The position numbers and the translations under genes were made by a program. DNA of 64,000 nt, from contig NZ_BCYP01000026.1 of assembly GCF_001598255.1 (NCBI RefSeq), positions 1-64,000 of the forward strand. Reading direction: 5' to 3'. The stretch's first letter is position 1. Each line of letters starts with the position of its first letter. A model generated the notes under the pieces. It did not search any database and had not been told where the DNA came from. It was given only the letters and a program-made list of their open reading frames with translations. The DNA is from Mitsuaria chitosanitabida ATCC BAA-476 = NBRC 102408 (lineage in GTDB: Bacteria > Pseudomonadota > Gammaproteobacteria > Burkholderiales > Burkholderiaceae_C). Below are positions 43,649-54,346 of this stretch, one piece after another.

Positions 43649-45946
43649 TTACTTCTTCAGCGCCCAGACGTTGGTCTGGACCGCGTCGGGGCCGATCTGC
43701 GCGCCGGTGTTCACGTCGGCCGACTGCTTCTGCGTGTAGCCGGACGGGGCGACCCAGGCGTGGTTGATCGCGCGCACCGAATCGAAGTGGGTGTCGGCGC
43801 TGCCGGCGTACTCGGGCAGGTTCAGGATGTTGGCGGCGATGAACTTCTCGGTGTACTTCGAGCGGTTCATGTAGGACGCGTCCACGGCCGGGTCGGCCAG
43901 CTGGAACATGTCCTGCAGCGTGCGCACGAACGAGAAGTGGCTGTAGGCGTCGCCGTCCGACACGCCCTTGGGCGCGCCGGCCTGGTTGGTGAGGATGCCG
44001 AAGATGCTCTGGCCGTGGCCGCGGTTGCCCTTGGTGTAGTTGTTGACGCTGCTGTCGACGGTCACCGCGCCGGTCTTCGCGTCGACGGTCACCGGCTTGG
44101 AGACCGCGCTGTTGGACACGTTCCAGCCGCAGCAGGAGTTGAAGCCCGAGGTCGCATTGCCTTCGTCGAACATCAGCACGATGGCGACGCGCTTGGCCGG
44201 GTTCTTCCACAGCGGCGAGGCCTGGATCTTCTTCACCAGCGCGTCGACGTAGTTGTCGCCGCGCGTGATGATGTTGGCCGCCGAGGTCGGGGCCACGTTG
44301 TTGGCCACGCTGCCGCAGTCGCTGGCCGTGGCCGTGCCGCCGCCCGCGAGCTTGCCGATGACGCTGATGCCGTGCATGTCGTCGCACTGGTCGGGCACCA
44401 GGAAGTTCAGCTGACCGACCTTGCCGCTGGCCAGGTCGGTGCCGAGCTGGTCGACGTCGTAGTTGGCCGGAACCGCGTAGGCGGTGCCGTTCTTGAGGGT
44501 GGCGTCCCACTGGCCGCCGCCCATGGTGCGGTTGCTGTACTTGAACTCCGGCGCGCTGCGCACGTTCTGGTAGGCCATGCCCGGGTGGTGCTTGGTCTTG
44601 TAGAGGCCCGCGGGCATGGGCAGCGTCAGGGCGGCGTTGCCCACGGCGGTGGTGTTGCCGTTGAGCGTGCCGGGCGCGTACACGTTGTCCGTGGCGGTGA
44701 CGGCGGCATCCGCGACGGAGTCGGTGCGGAAGTCCTGGCCCGGGTTCATGGACTCGCTGTAGGTGCGCCACGTCATGCCGGCGGCCGTGATCGCGTTGAA
44801 CAGGTTGGGCTTGCCGGCGATGTTGTGGTTGACCGCGGCGGTCTGCGTGCAGCTGGCGTTGAAGGGCGAGCTGGCCAGGCCGGGCTGGGTCTTGTCGGGC
44901 AGGGGCAGGTCCTGCACGGCATTGGCGCCGGTGGCGTCGCAGTTCCACTGGCTGTCGTCGGTGATGCCGAAGTCGTCGGCGCCGCCCAGCGCGGTGTAGT
45001 TGGGCTCGGACGGGTTGCCGGTGGCGTAGTAGCTGGTCAGCTGGTTGCCGCTGGCCAGCAGCGCGTTGATCTTGGGCGCCCAGGGCGAGCCCTTGATCGA
45101 CAGCGTGGCCTTGTTCTCCAGCATCACGATGAAGATGTGGTCGTAGCGCGGCACGCCTTCGATGTTGAAGGCGGCCTGCTGGGCCTGGGTGAAGTTGATC
45201 TTGGTGCGGGCGTCGGCGCCGGTGGGCGCGGTGGCGGTGCTCACGTTGGCGGCACCGGCCAGGCGCGGGTCGCCGCCGGGCGCGGCCAGCGCGTCGGGGA
45301 ACAGGTCGCCGCGATCCAGCTTGGTGATCGCGTAGGTGAAGCGGTTGTCCAGGGCCTTGGACTCGGCCAGCATGGCGGCCTGGTCGGCGCCGGTGACGGT
45401 GTTGACGTCGGCCAGCACGTTGGCCAGGGACACGCCGATGCGGGTGGCGACGGTCTGCTTCTCGACGGCGTAGCTGCTGCCGTTGGCCTCGACCAGGCGC
45501 TGCACCTCGGAGGACAGCGGGCTGATGACGATGTTGCCCCCTTGATCCAGCACCTGGTCCAGCGAGGCGCGCAGCACGTCGCGGCTGGCGACCTTGGCGC
45601 CGGTGGCGGAGTTGGTCGCGTCGGTGCCGATGTCGGCGATCAGCGTGGCGTTGGCCGGCAGGGTGATGCTGAAGTGGCCCTTGGCGTCGGTGAGGACGGG
45701 GGCTTCGCTGGCGTCGCAGACGCCGTTGCCGTCGGCGTCGACGCAGACCTTGGCGCCGACGTAGTAGGCGGGGGCGATCGTGGGATCGGCGGCGCTGCCG
45801 GCGGTGAAGCTGGTGGCGGTGACCACGCCGGTGATGGTGACGCTGGGGATGGTGGGGTCGTCGCTGGACGAGCCGCAGGCCGCGAGGATGGCGGCGGCGA
45901 CGAGGGTGAGCGAGGCGTTCAGCGCGGTGGAGGTGCGGGGTCGCAT
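43649..45946 (-). CDS. phosphoesterase (PF04185-like) lipoprotein
   Basis: A 765-aa secreted protein with lipobox LAAC near residue 24 followed by a Gly/Ser spacer. The N-terminal about 250 residues are a Thr/Ala-rich region resembling a carboxypeptidase-regulatory or calcium-like domain (CVDADGNGVCDASEAPVL). From about 270 the phosphoesterase domain begins (YDHIFIVMLENKA), with later motifs PDQCDDMHG and VAIVLMFDEGNATSG. Related enzymes are acid phosphatases and phospholipase C; the substrate here is open. It is followed on the same strand by the di-haem peroxidase, so the pair may act together outside the cytoplasm. Confidence 0.88.
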   Translation of the reverse strand: MRPRTSTALNASLTLVAAAILAACGSSSDDPTIPSVTITGVVTATSFTAGSAADPTIAPAYYVGAKVCVDADGNGVCDASEAPVLTDAKGHFSITLPANATLIADIGTDATNSATGAKVASRDVLRASLDQVLDQGGNIVISPLSSEVQRLVEANGSSYAVEKQTVATRIGVSLANVLADVNTVTGADQAAMLAESKALDNRFTYAITKLDRGDLFPDALAAPGGDPRLAGAANVSTATAPTGADARTKINFTQAQQAAFNIEGVPRYDHIFIVMLENKATLSIKGSPWAPKINALLASGNQLTSYYATGNPSEPNYTALGGADDFGITDDSQWNCDATGANAVQDLPLPDKTQPGLASSPFNASCTQTAAVNHNIAGKPNLFNAITAAGMTWRTYSESMNPGQDFRTDSVADAAVTATDNVYAPGTLNGNTTAVGNAALTLPMPAGLYKTKHHPGMAYQNVRSAPEFKYSNRTMGGGQWDATLKNGTAYAVPANYDVDQLGTDLASGKVGQLNFLVPDQCDDMHGISVIGKLAGGGTATASDCGSVANNVAPTSAANIITRGDNYVDALVKKIQASPLWKNPAKRVAIVLMFDEGNATSGFNSCCGWNVSNSAVSKPVTVDAKTGAVTVDSSVNNYTKGNRGHGQSIFGILTNQAGAPKGVSDGDAYSHFSFVRTLQDMFQLADPAVDASYMNRSKYTEKFIAANILNLPEYAGSADTHFDSVRAINHAWVAPSGYTQKQSADVNTGAQIGPDAVQTNVWALKK

Positions 45947-46197
45947 GGGGATCCTGGAGTGGTGGCGGAGGGCTGTGTCCGGGCCTCGCGGAGGGGGCCT
46001 CGGAAAACGCCGCGCACTCTAGAAATCACGCATGACGGATCCGTGTCACTCGGGACATGAATCCGGTGCCAGGCCTTGCCCTGCGGGGATCGGGCGCTTT
46101 CGCAAAGTTAGGTGAAGACGCGCGCGCAACGGATTTGGGTTGAGGGGCGCACGGGGGTTGATGAAGAGGTAACGGGGCTGGGCTGCTCCGTGGACCT
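45947..46197. other. intergenic stretch upstream of the phosphoesterase gene
   Basis: No gene is seen. It should contain the leftward promoter of the phosphoesterase gene, whose AGGAT ribosome-binding site is just outside the ATG, but no convincing -35/-10 pair stands out. Confidence 0.4.
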
Positions 46198-46411
46198 CGA
46201 AGACCCTCACCCCCACCCTCTCCCGCAAGCGGGCGAGGGAGCCGCCAGCGCACATGCAGTCGCGATGCAGGGCCGACTGCAACCCCGAGCGTCGAGACCG
46301 GGGCTATTGATTGATATCTGCCAGCCCTCGTGCTCCCTCTCCCGCTTGCCGGAGAGCGAGCCCTCTTGCTCCCTCTCCCGCTTGCGGGAGAGGGCGGGGT
46401 GAGGGTCTTCG
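46198..46411. repeat. paired palindromic repeat element, second copy
   Basis: An arm at 46198-46243 and its near-exact inverse at 46368-46411 belong to the same sequence family as the arms at 32299-32347 and 32612-32660 (shared CCCTCTCCCGCAAGCGGG core and flanking GAAGACCCTCACCC). A third partial copy is at 46330-46352. The enclosed about 120 bp are unique and noncoding. It lies between the phosphoesterase promoter region and the malG stop. Confidence 0.88.
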
Positions 46412-46461
46412 GGGTTCTTGGAGGTAAGACCCGCGTCCCCGCTCTCACTCCTTCACCCGCC

Positions 46462-47352
46462 TCAGCCCTTCACCCCACCCGCCGTCAGCCCCGAGACGAT
46501 CCAGCGCTGCGCGAGCAGGAACACCGCGGTGATCGGCAACCCCGACAGCACCGCCGCGGCGGCGAAGTCGCCCCACAGGAAGCGCTGGTCGTGCAGGTAG
46601 TACTTGGAGCCCACCGCCAGCGTCAGGTGAGACTCCTCGCGCAGCAGCACCGAGGCGACCGGGTACTCGATGATGCAGCCGATGAAGGCCAGCACGAACA
46701 CCACCATCAGGATGGGCACCGCCATCGGCAGCAGCACCAGGCGGAAGGCCTGCCAGTGCGAGGCCCCGTCCACCTTGGCGTTCTCCTCGATCTCCACCGG
46801 GATGGTCTCGAAGTAGCCCTTGATGGTCCAGATGTGCGTCGCCACGCCGCCCAGGTAGGCCACGATCACGCCCGCATGCGTCTCGATGCCCAGCCAGGGC
46901 ACGAAGGTCCCGATGGTCTCGAAGATCGCGTAGATCGCCACCAGCGCCAGCACCGGCGGGAACATCTGCAGCAGCAGCATCCCGTTCAGGATCCCGCCCT
47001 TGAAGGGGAAGCGCAGCCGCGCGAAGCCGTAGGCCGCCGTCGTCGAGAACGCCACGATCAGCAGCGCCGAGATCGTCGCCACCTTGATCGAGTTCCACAG
47101 CCAGGTCAGCACCGGGAAGGGCGGCTGCACCAGCGAGCCGTCCGCCGCCTGGTACGGGATGCCCAGCGCGAGCTGCCAGTGCTCCAGGCTGATGGTGGTC
47201 GGGATCAGGCTGCCCGTGGCGAAGTTGCCCGGCCGCAGCGAGATCGACACCACCGCCAGCAGTGGGAACAGCGTGATCGCCAAAAAGCCCCACAGCAGCG
47301 CATGCGCCGCGAAGACACGCCAGCGCGCCTGCTTGCCTCGAACGATGGCCAT
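46462..47352 (-). CDS. malG: maltose/maltodextrin ABC permease MalG
   Basis: A 296-aa inner membrane permease, exactly the length of E. coli MalG, with six predicted helices. The cytoplasmic EAA loop is [21 protein letters not shown], which docks on MalK. The periplasmic region [14 protein letters not shown] and the C-terminus [13 protein letters not shown] are MalG-like. AAGGAC precedes the ATG. It is the last gene of malK-malE-malF-malG, 13 bp after malF. Confidence 0.95.
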   Translation of the reverse strand: MAIVRGKQARWRVFAAHALLWGFLAITLFPLLAVVSISLRPGNFATGSLIPTTISLEHWQLALGIPYQAADGSLVQPPFPVLTWLWNSIKVATISALLIVAFSTTAAYGFARLRFPFKGGILNGMLLLQMFPPVLALVAIYAIFETIGTFVPWLGIETHAGVIVAYLGGVATHIWTIKGYFETIPVEIEENAKVDGASHWQAFRLVLLPMAVPILMVVFVLAFIGCIIEYPVASVLLREESHLTLAVGSKYYLHDQRFLWGDFAAAAVLSGLPITAVFLLAQRWIVSGLTAGGVKG

Positions 47353-47365
47353 GGTCCGGGCGTCC

Positions 47366-49126
47366 TTATTGGTTGGCTTTGCGCATCAGGCGCAGGTTCA
47401 GCAGCGACATCGCCGCGACGAGGACGAAGATCAGCGTCGAGATCGCCGCCGCCAGTCCGAAGTCCGTGCCCGAGTCGCGGAAGGCGATGCGGTAGGTGTA
47501 GCTGACCAGGATGTCGGTCTGCCCCGCCGGGATCTTGGTCGACAGGTAATCCGGTCGCCCGTCCGTCAGCAACGCGATCAGCACGAAGTTGTTGAAGTTG
47601 AACGCGAAGGCCGACACCAGCAGCGGCGACAGCGGCTTGATGATCAGCGGCACCGTGATCTTGAAGAAGTTGGTCAGCGGGCCCGCGCCCACGATGGCCG
47701 AGGCCTCGTACAGGTCGGATGGGATGGCCTTCAGCAGCCCCGTGCACAAGATCATGATGTACGGATAGCCCAGCCACACGTTGACGATGAGCAGCATGGT
47801 CCGCGCCAGCGCCGGGTCCGCGAACCAGGCCGGCCGCACGCCGAAGAGCGCGTCCAGGATGGCGTTGATCTCGCCGAAGTTCTGGTTGAACAGGCCCTTG
47901 AACACCAGGATCGAGATGAAGCCCGGCACCGCGTAGGGCAGGAAGAGCAGCGTGCGGTAGGTCGTGCGGAAACGCAGGTCCTCCCAGTTCAGCAGCACCG
48001 CCAGCGTCATGCCGATCGCCGTGGCGCACAGCACCGTCAGCAGCGAGAACATCACGGTCCAGCCGAAGATCGACAGGAAGGGACCGCGGAACTCCGGGTC
48101 CAGGATCATGCGGGCGTAGTTGTGGCCGCCCACCATCACCTTGTAGCCCGGCGCCAGATGCGTGCCGGCCGCCGCGCCCTGGCCCTCGTAGTAGCCGGTC
48201 GCCTCGTCGGGCTTGAACAGCGCGCCGTCCTTCAGCCGCTTCATCGCGCCGTCGGGCTGCTCCTCGTAGTGCGGCCGGATCGGACCGAACTCGCGCAGGC
48301 CGAGGTAGTGGAGGGAGGTGTCGGTCGAGCCCGTGCCCGCGAGGTGGCCCGCCGTGCCCGTCGAGGCGTCGGCCGGAGGCGATGTCGAGGCGGACGTCGC
48401 GGCCGAGGCCGGCAGGTGCAGCCGCAGCTGCGCCAGCGCGCCGCGGTGCGCGATCAGCTCGCGCAGGCTCAGCGCGGGACCCCAGGGCGTGTCGGTCGCC
48501 GCGGGCGTCGCGCTCGACGACGCGGCCGCCGTCGGCGCGATGCGCGCGTCGGCCGGTGTCTGCATCGTCACGTTCAGCGGCGCCCGCGCGTCGCGCAGAC
48601 CCAGCGCGGGCGAGACGAACTGCAGCGCGCCGGTCGCCGGATCGCGCAGCGCGAGGCGGAACTCGCGGCCGTCGGCATGGACGCTGAACTCGCGCACCTC
48701 GTCGAGCACCGCGTCATGCTGCTCGAGCAGGAACTCCCGCACCCGCTCCTGGCTCAGCAGGTGGGCCGACGAGTAGTTCGTGAAGCCGATCTGCGTGGTG
48801 TAGGCCAGCGGGAAGGCGATGAACAGCAGCATCCCGGCCACGCCGGGGAAGAGGTAGCGGTAGGCGAAGCCGGCCTTGGACAGGTAGATCGCGAAGCCCG
48901 AGCCGAACAGCGCCAGCGCCCCCACGGCCCACCAGGTTTGCCCCGCCACGTAGAGCGTGAAGACCAGGTACAGCGCGGCGACGGCGATCAGCGCGACCAC
49001 CGGCCAGTACAGCCACCGGGCCAGCCTCTCCAGCGCGCCGGGCGCCTGCTGGGAGTAGGCCTCGGCCAGCGGGGAGCCGGGCAGGGAGGCGGCGAGCGCC
49101 GAGGTCGATGCGGTGGTGGCGTTCAT
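47366..49126 (-). CDS. malF: maltose/maltodextrin ABC permease MalF
   Basis: A 586-aa inner membrane permease (E. coli MalF: 514 aa). N-terminal helices are followed by a large periplasmic P2-type loop after [18 protein letters not shown], then the permease core with EAA loop [22 protein letters not shown]. The excess length is mostly an Ala/Ser/Thr-rich insert in the periplasmic loop (about residues 240-305). The start ATG overlaps the malE stop by 4 bp. Confidence 0.94.
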   Translation of the reverse strand: MNATTASTSALAASLPGSPLAEAYSQQAPGALERLARWLYWPVVALIAVAALYLVFTLYVAGQTWWAVGALALFGSGFAIYLSKAGFAYRYLFPGVAGMLLFIAFPLAYTTQIGFTNYSSAHLLSQERVREFLLEQHDAVLDEVREFSVHADGREFRLALRDPATGALQFVSPALGLRDARAPLNVTMQTPADARIAPTAAASSSATPAATDTPWGPALSLRELIAHRGALAQLRLHLPASAATSASTSPPADASTGTAGHLAGTGSTDTSLHYLGLREFGPIRPHYEEQPDGAMKRLKDGALFKPDEATGYYEGQGAAAGTHLAPGYKVMVGGHNYARMILDPEFRGPFLSIFGWTVMFSLLTVLCATAIGMTLAVLLNWEDLRFRTTYRTLLFLPYAVPGFISILVFKGLFNQNFGEINAILDALFGVRPAWFADPALARTMLLIVNVWLGYPYIMILCTGLLKAIPSDLYEASAIVGAGPLTNFFKITVPLIIKPLSPLLVSAFAFNFNNFVLIALLTDGRPDYLSTKIPAGQTDILVSYTYRIAFRDSGTDFGLAAAISTLIFVLVAAMSLLNLRLMRKANQ

Positions 49127-50402
49127 TGCTTGAGCAGCATCCGGGCGGCGGCGCCGTCGAGCGCGTCCTTCGGGCTTTGCAGGCCGTTGGTGATGGCCTC
49201 CAGCGCCGCGTCCATCGCGGTCCAGAAGCGCCCCACCTCGGGGATGTTGGGAATGGCCTCGCCGGCGCGCGCGTTCTCCATGCTGGCGCGGATCAGCGGA
49301 TTCACGGACAGCTCGGCGTAGAAGGCCTTGTTGGCCGGCACGCCGATGGGCACGTCGGCGTCCAGCACCTTCAGCGAGGCGGGGCGCATCAGGTGGCGCT
49401 CGATGAACTCGCGCGCGATGTCCTTGTTCCGGGACGGGGCCGAGATCATGCAGCCCAGCACGCCCACGAAGGGCTTGGACGGCTTGCCCGGGATCACCGC
49501 CGGGATCGGTGCGACGCCGATGTCGATGCCCGCCTTGCGCGCGTTGTCCCAGGCCCAGGGGCCGGAGATCATCATCGCGATCTCGCCGCGGGCGAAGGAG
49601 GACTCCATCTCCGAATAGCGCGCCCCGCGCGGCATCACGCCGTCCTTGATCAGGCGCTCGAGCAGACGGCCCGAGGCCAGCGCGCCCGCGTTGTTCACCG
49701 CGACCTGGCGCGGATCGAAGTCGCCCTGCGCGTCGCGGCCGAAGATCACGCCGCCGGCCCCGGCGAACATCGGCCAGGTGAAGAAGCTCTTGTTGTAGTC
49801 CCAGAGCACGGCGTGCTTGCCGCCCTTGCTCAAGTCCTTGTCCAGCGCGATCACGTCGTCCCAGGTCGCGGGCGGCTTGGCCACCAGCGCCTTGTTGTAG
49901 ATCAGGCCGGTGGTCTCGATCGCGATCGGGTAGCCCCAGTAGCGGCCCTGGTAGCGGAAGGCCTCCCAGGTCGCGGGCTCGAGCTCGTCGAACAGCGCCT
50001 TGCGCGGCTGCACCGGCGTCAGCAGGCCGGCCTTGGCCCATTCGCCGGCGCGGTCATGCGGCCAGCAGAAGATGTCCGGGCCCTTGCCCGCGCCGGCCGC
50101 CTGCGTGAACTTCTCGGGCGCGTCGACCGGATGCTCGACCACGACCTTCACGCCGGACTCGCGTTCGAAGGCGTCGCCGACCTTCTGCAGCCCGTTGTAG
50201 GCCTTGTCGCCGTTGATCCAGACCAGCAGCTTGGGCGCGGTCTGCGCCGCCGCCGGCCCGCAGGCCGTCAGCAGGCCCAGTGCCGTGAGCAGGGCGCTCA
50301 GCGCGGCGGCGGCGCCGGCCGGACGTCGCGCGTCGCCGATGCCGGTGCCAATGCCGGTGCCGTGGCGCGGCCCCTGGCCGGCGCGATCCTCGATGCCACC
50401 GC

Positions 50403-50406
<4 letters not shown>
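49123..50406 (-). CDS. malE: maltose/maltodextrin-binding protein MalE
   Basis: A 427-aa periplasmic binding protein. After an unusual hydrophilic N-terminal stretch of about 28 residues comes a hydrophobic signal with an LLTACG lipobox-like end, so it may be a lipoprotein. The mature fold is typical: LLVWINGDKAYNGLQKVGDAFE, PDIFCWPHDRAGEWAKAGLL and MISGPWAWDNARKAG, all close to E. coli MalE. Both ends overlap neighbours by 4 bp (malK stop, malF start), giving tight translational coupling. A shorter start cannot be excluded. Confidence 0.94.
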
Positions 50407-51503
<1,097 letters not shown>

Positions 51504-51619
51504 TTGGGTACCTCCGCGCACGCCTGCAGAAGGCGCCGCCTGTCTCGCTCGTTGCTGTCGATCGGCCGCCCGGCCGCGCGACGCGAAAGTCCGCGTGCCG
51601 TCGGGCGATGTTTGTAGAG

Positions 51620-51648
51620 AATATACATGTCTGATTGGCGATTCACAA
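51620..51648 (-). promoter_or_regulatory. candidate sigma-70 promoter of the mal operon
   Basis: Read leftward: TTGTGA at 51643-51648, a 17-bp spacer, and TATATT at 51620-51625. These match 4/6 and 5/6 of the consensus. Transcription would begin about 105 nt before the malK GTG. Confidence 0.55.
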
Positions 51649-51679
51649 CGCTGTCACACCCGAATTCGCCCGTTTGAAT

Positions 51680-51695
51680 CCATTGAAATCAATGG
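51680..51695. promoter_or_regulatory. perfect palindrome CCATTGA-AA-TCAATGG in the malK-glgP divergent region
   Basis: A 16-bp inverted repeat without mismatch; another related half (ACATTGATT) follows at 51699-51707. It lies between the two divergent promoters and likely binds a dimeric regulator of maltodextrin genes. No such regulator gene is in the window besides the RpiR fusion, whose consensus differs. Confidence 0.55.
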
Positions 51696-51722
51696 CTTAA
51701 CATTGATTCGGGGATAACCCGA

Positions 51723-51737
51723 TGTAGTGAAACTACA
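51723..51737. promoter_or_regulatory. HexR-like operator, exact consensus, before glgP
   Basis: TGTAGTGAAACTACA matches TGTARTNNNAYTACA at every defined position, 33 bp before the glgP start codon. The position suits repression by road-block or by overlap with the start site. Confidence 0.75.
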
Positions 51738-51770
51738 GAAATTCAGGTCGCTTGATGGATACTTCGCTCC

Positions 51771-54269
51771 ATGACGACCGCCCCCATCGACCTGAGCGCC
51801 GCCTTCACCGAGGCGCTGCGCCGCGAGCTTGCGCTCGCCGGCGCCCCCGCCACATCCGCGAGCGCCGCCGGCGCCGACGTCCAGGCTTCGGTCGATCCGG
51901 CCGCCGCGCGCCGCGCGCTGATGCGCGCCGCCGCGCAAGCTTGCCGCGAGCCGCTGGGTCTTCGCTGGGCCGAGACGCAAGCCGCCGACGCGGCGCGCGG
52001 TGCGGACGCCGAGGTGCGTCGCGTGCATTACCTGTCGATGGAGTTCCTGATGGGCCGGGCTCTGGGCAATGCGCTGGCCGCGCTGAAGCTGGACGACACC
52101 CTGCGCGTCGCCTTCGACGCCCAGGGTCAGGCCTTGCCCGACGTGCTGGAGCGCGAGAACGACGCGGCGCTGGGCAACGGCGGGCTGGGCCGATTGGCCG
52201 CCTGCTTCCTGGACTCCTTCGCGGAGCTGGGCCTGCCGTCCTTTGGCTACGGGCTGCGCTACCAATATGGGATGTTCGCGCAAGGCATCCAGGACGGCCG
52301 CCAGGTCGAGGTCCCGGACGACTGGATGGCGCTGGGCAATCCCTGGGAGACGGCACGACCGGAGCTGCGCTACGCGGTGGGCTTCGGCGGGCACGTCGAG
52401 GTGGGCGCCGACGGCGCGCGCCGCTGGGTCCCGGCCGAGCGCCTGATCGCGCAGGCCTATGACTTCATCGTCCCGGCGCATCACAGCCAGCGCGTCTCCA
52501 CGCTGCGCCAATGGCACGCGCGGGCCGAGGCGCCGATCGACTTCGCCGCCTTCTGCCGTGGCGACCACCACGGCGCCGCCGCGCACCGCGTGGCGGCCGA
52601 TGCGATCAACTGGGTGCTCTATCCCGACGACAGCACCGAGTCCGGGCGCGTGCTGCGCCTGAAGCAGGAAGCCTTCCTGGTCAGCGCCTCGCTGCAGGAC
52701 CTGATCGCCCGCCACCTGCGCGAAGGTCGCGCGCTGGCCGACCTGGGGCGCGACAACGCCATCCACCTGAACGACACGCACCCGGCGCTGGCGCCGGCCG
52801 AGCTGATGCGCCTGCTGCTCGACGAGCACGGCCTGGGCTGGGACGCGGCCTGGGCGATCACGCGCCAGGCGGTCAGCTACACCAACCACACGCTGATGCC
52901 CGAGGCGCTGGAGACCTGGCCGGTGCGGCTCTTCGAGCAGCTGCTGCCGCGCCACCTCGAGGTCGTCTACGAGATCAACCATCGCTTCCTCGAGGAGGTG
53001 AAAGCGCGCTTCCCCGGCGACGACGCGTTGCTGCGACGCGTGTCGCTGATCGACGAGGGCGGTGAACACGGCCTCGGCGAGCGCCGCGTGCGCATGGCCG
53101 CGCTGAGCATCGTGGCCTCGCACCGCGTCAATGGCGTGGCGGCGCTGCACTCGGAGCTGATGGTGCAGACCATCTTCGCGGACTACGCCCGGATCTTCCC
53201 GGACCGCTTCCACAACGTCACCAATGGCGTGACGCCGCGCCGCTGGCTGCAGCAGGCCAACCCCGGGCTCTCCTCGCTGCTGGACGAGCGCATCGGCGCG
53301 GGCTGGCGCCAGGACCTGGGCGAGCTGTCCAGGCTCCGGCCGCTGGCCGGCGACGTCGCGCTGGGCGAGCGCCTGCGCGCCGTCAAGCGCGAGAACAAGC
53401 AGCGCCTGGCCGCGCGCATCCAGCGCGACCTGGGCCTGACGGTGAACGTCGACAGCCTCTTCGATGTCCAGATCAAGCGCATCCACGAGTACAAGCGGCA
53501 GCTGCTCAACGTGCTGCACGTCATCGCGCGTTATCAGGCCATCGTCGCGAACCCGCGGGCGGACTGGGTGCCGCGCACCGTGGTGATCGCGGGCAAGGCG
53601 GCGTCGGCCTATGTGGCGGCCAAGTCCGTCATCCAGCTGGCGCATGACGTGGGCTGCGTGATCAACAGCGATCCACGCGTGGGCGACAAGCTCAAGCTGG
53701 CCTTCCTGCCCAACTACGGCGTGTCGCTGGCGGAGGTCATCATCCCGGCGGCCGACCTGTCGGAGCAGATCTCCACCGCGGGCACCGAGGCCTCGGGCAC
53801 CGGCAACATGAAGTTCGCGCTCAACGGCGCGCTGACCATCGGTACCTGGGACGGCGCCAACATCGAGATGGCGCAGGCCTTCGGCGAGGACAACATGTTC
53901 AGCTTCGGTCTGAAGACCGACGAGGTGGAGGCGCTCAAGCGCCAGGGCTACGATGCCCGCGCCGCGGTGGCGGGCAACGCGCGACTGCGCGCCGTCGTCG
54001 AGGCGATCGCGCGCGGCGACTTCTCTCAGGGCGACGCGGGCCGCTACCGCGCGCTGGTCGACAAGCTGCTGGGCGACGACGTCTACCTGCTGACCGCCGA
54101 CTTCGACGACTACCTGCGCGCGCAGGAGCGCGTCGACGCGCTGTTCCGCGATCCCCGGGCCTGGGCGGAGCGCGTGGTCCTGAACATCGCCGGCATGGGC
54201 ATGTTCTCGTCGGACCGTACCATCGCCGAGTACGTCGACCGCGTCTGGTCGGCGAAGAGCCTGGGCTGA
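51771..54269 (+). CDS. glgP: glycogen/maltodextrin phosphorylase
   Basis: An 832-aa GT35 phosphorylase releasing glucose-1-phosphate from alpha-1,4-glucans. Conserved parts include HYLSMEFLMGRALGNAL, GNGGLGRLAACFLDS, GYGLRYQYGMF and the PLP-lysine region TEASGTGNMKFALNGALTIGTWDGAN. The N-terminus has an about 30-residue Ala-rich extension. Allosteric sites of animal enzymes are not expected. It is the first gene of glgP-glgB-glgX-malQ, divergent from malK, with a HexR-like site in its leader. Confidence 0.96.
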   Translation: MTTAPIDLSAAFTEALRRELALAGAPATSASAAGADVQASVDPAAARRALMRAAAQACREPLGLRWAETQAADAARGADAEVRRVHYLSMEFLMGRALGNALAALKLDDTLRVAFDAQGQALPDVLERENDAALGNGGLGRLAACFLDSFAELGLPSFGYGLRYQYGMFAQGIQDGRQVEVPDDWMALGNPWETARPELRYAVGFGGHVEVGADGARRWVPAERLIAQAYDFIVPAHHSQRVSTLRQWHARAEAPIDFAAFCRGDHHGAAAHRVAADAINWVLYPDDSTESGRVLRLKQEAFLVSASLQDLIARHLREGRALADLGRDNAIHLNDTHPALAPAELMRLLLDEHGLGWDAAWAITRQAVSYTNHTLMPEALETWPVRLFEQLLPRHLEVVYEINHRFLEEVKARFPGDDALLRRVSLIDEGGEHGLGERRVRMAALSIVASHRVNGVAALHSELMVQTIFADYARIFPDRFHNVTNGVTPRRWLQQANPGLSSLLDERIGAGWRQDLGELSRLRPLAGDVALGERLRAVKRENKQRLAARIQRDLGLTVNVDSLFDVQIKRIHEYKRQLLNVLHVIARYQAIVANPRADWVPRTVVIAGKAASAYVAAKSVIQLAHDVGCVINSDPRVGDKLKLAFLPNYGVSLAEVIIPAADLSEQISTAGTEASGTGNMKFALNGALTIGTWDGANIEMAQAFGEDNMFSFGLKTDEVEALKRQGYDARAAVAGNARLRAVVEAIARGDFSQGDAGRYRALVDKLLGDDVYLLTADFDDYLRAQERVDALFRDPRAWAERVVLNIAGMGMFSSDRTIAEYVDRVWSAKSLG

Positions 54270-54346
54270 CCGGATCGCCGTCGCCATCGGCCTTCCGTGA
54301 CGTCCAGCTCGCCGCGCCATCGCGCCTTCACGATCCGCTGCCAGGC

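Noticed and set aside
43544-46060. 838-codon Gly/Val-rich open frame antisense to the phosphoesterase
   Set aside because: Repetitive Gly/Val/Ala translation typical of a GC-rich antisense shadow; the phosphoesterase has signal peptide and catalytic motifs.
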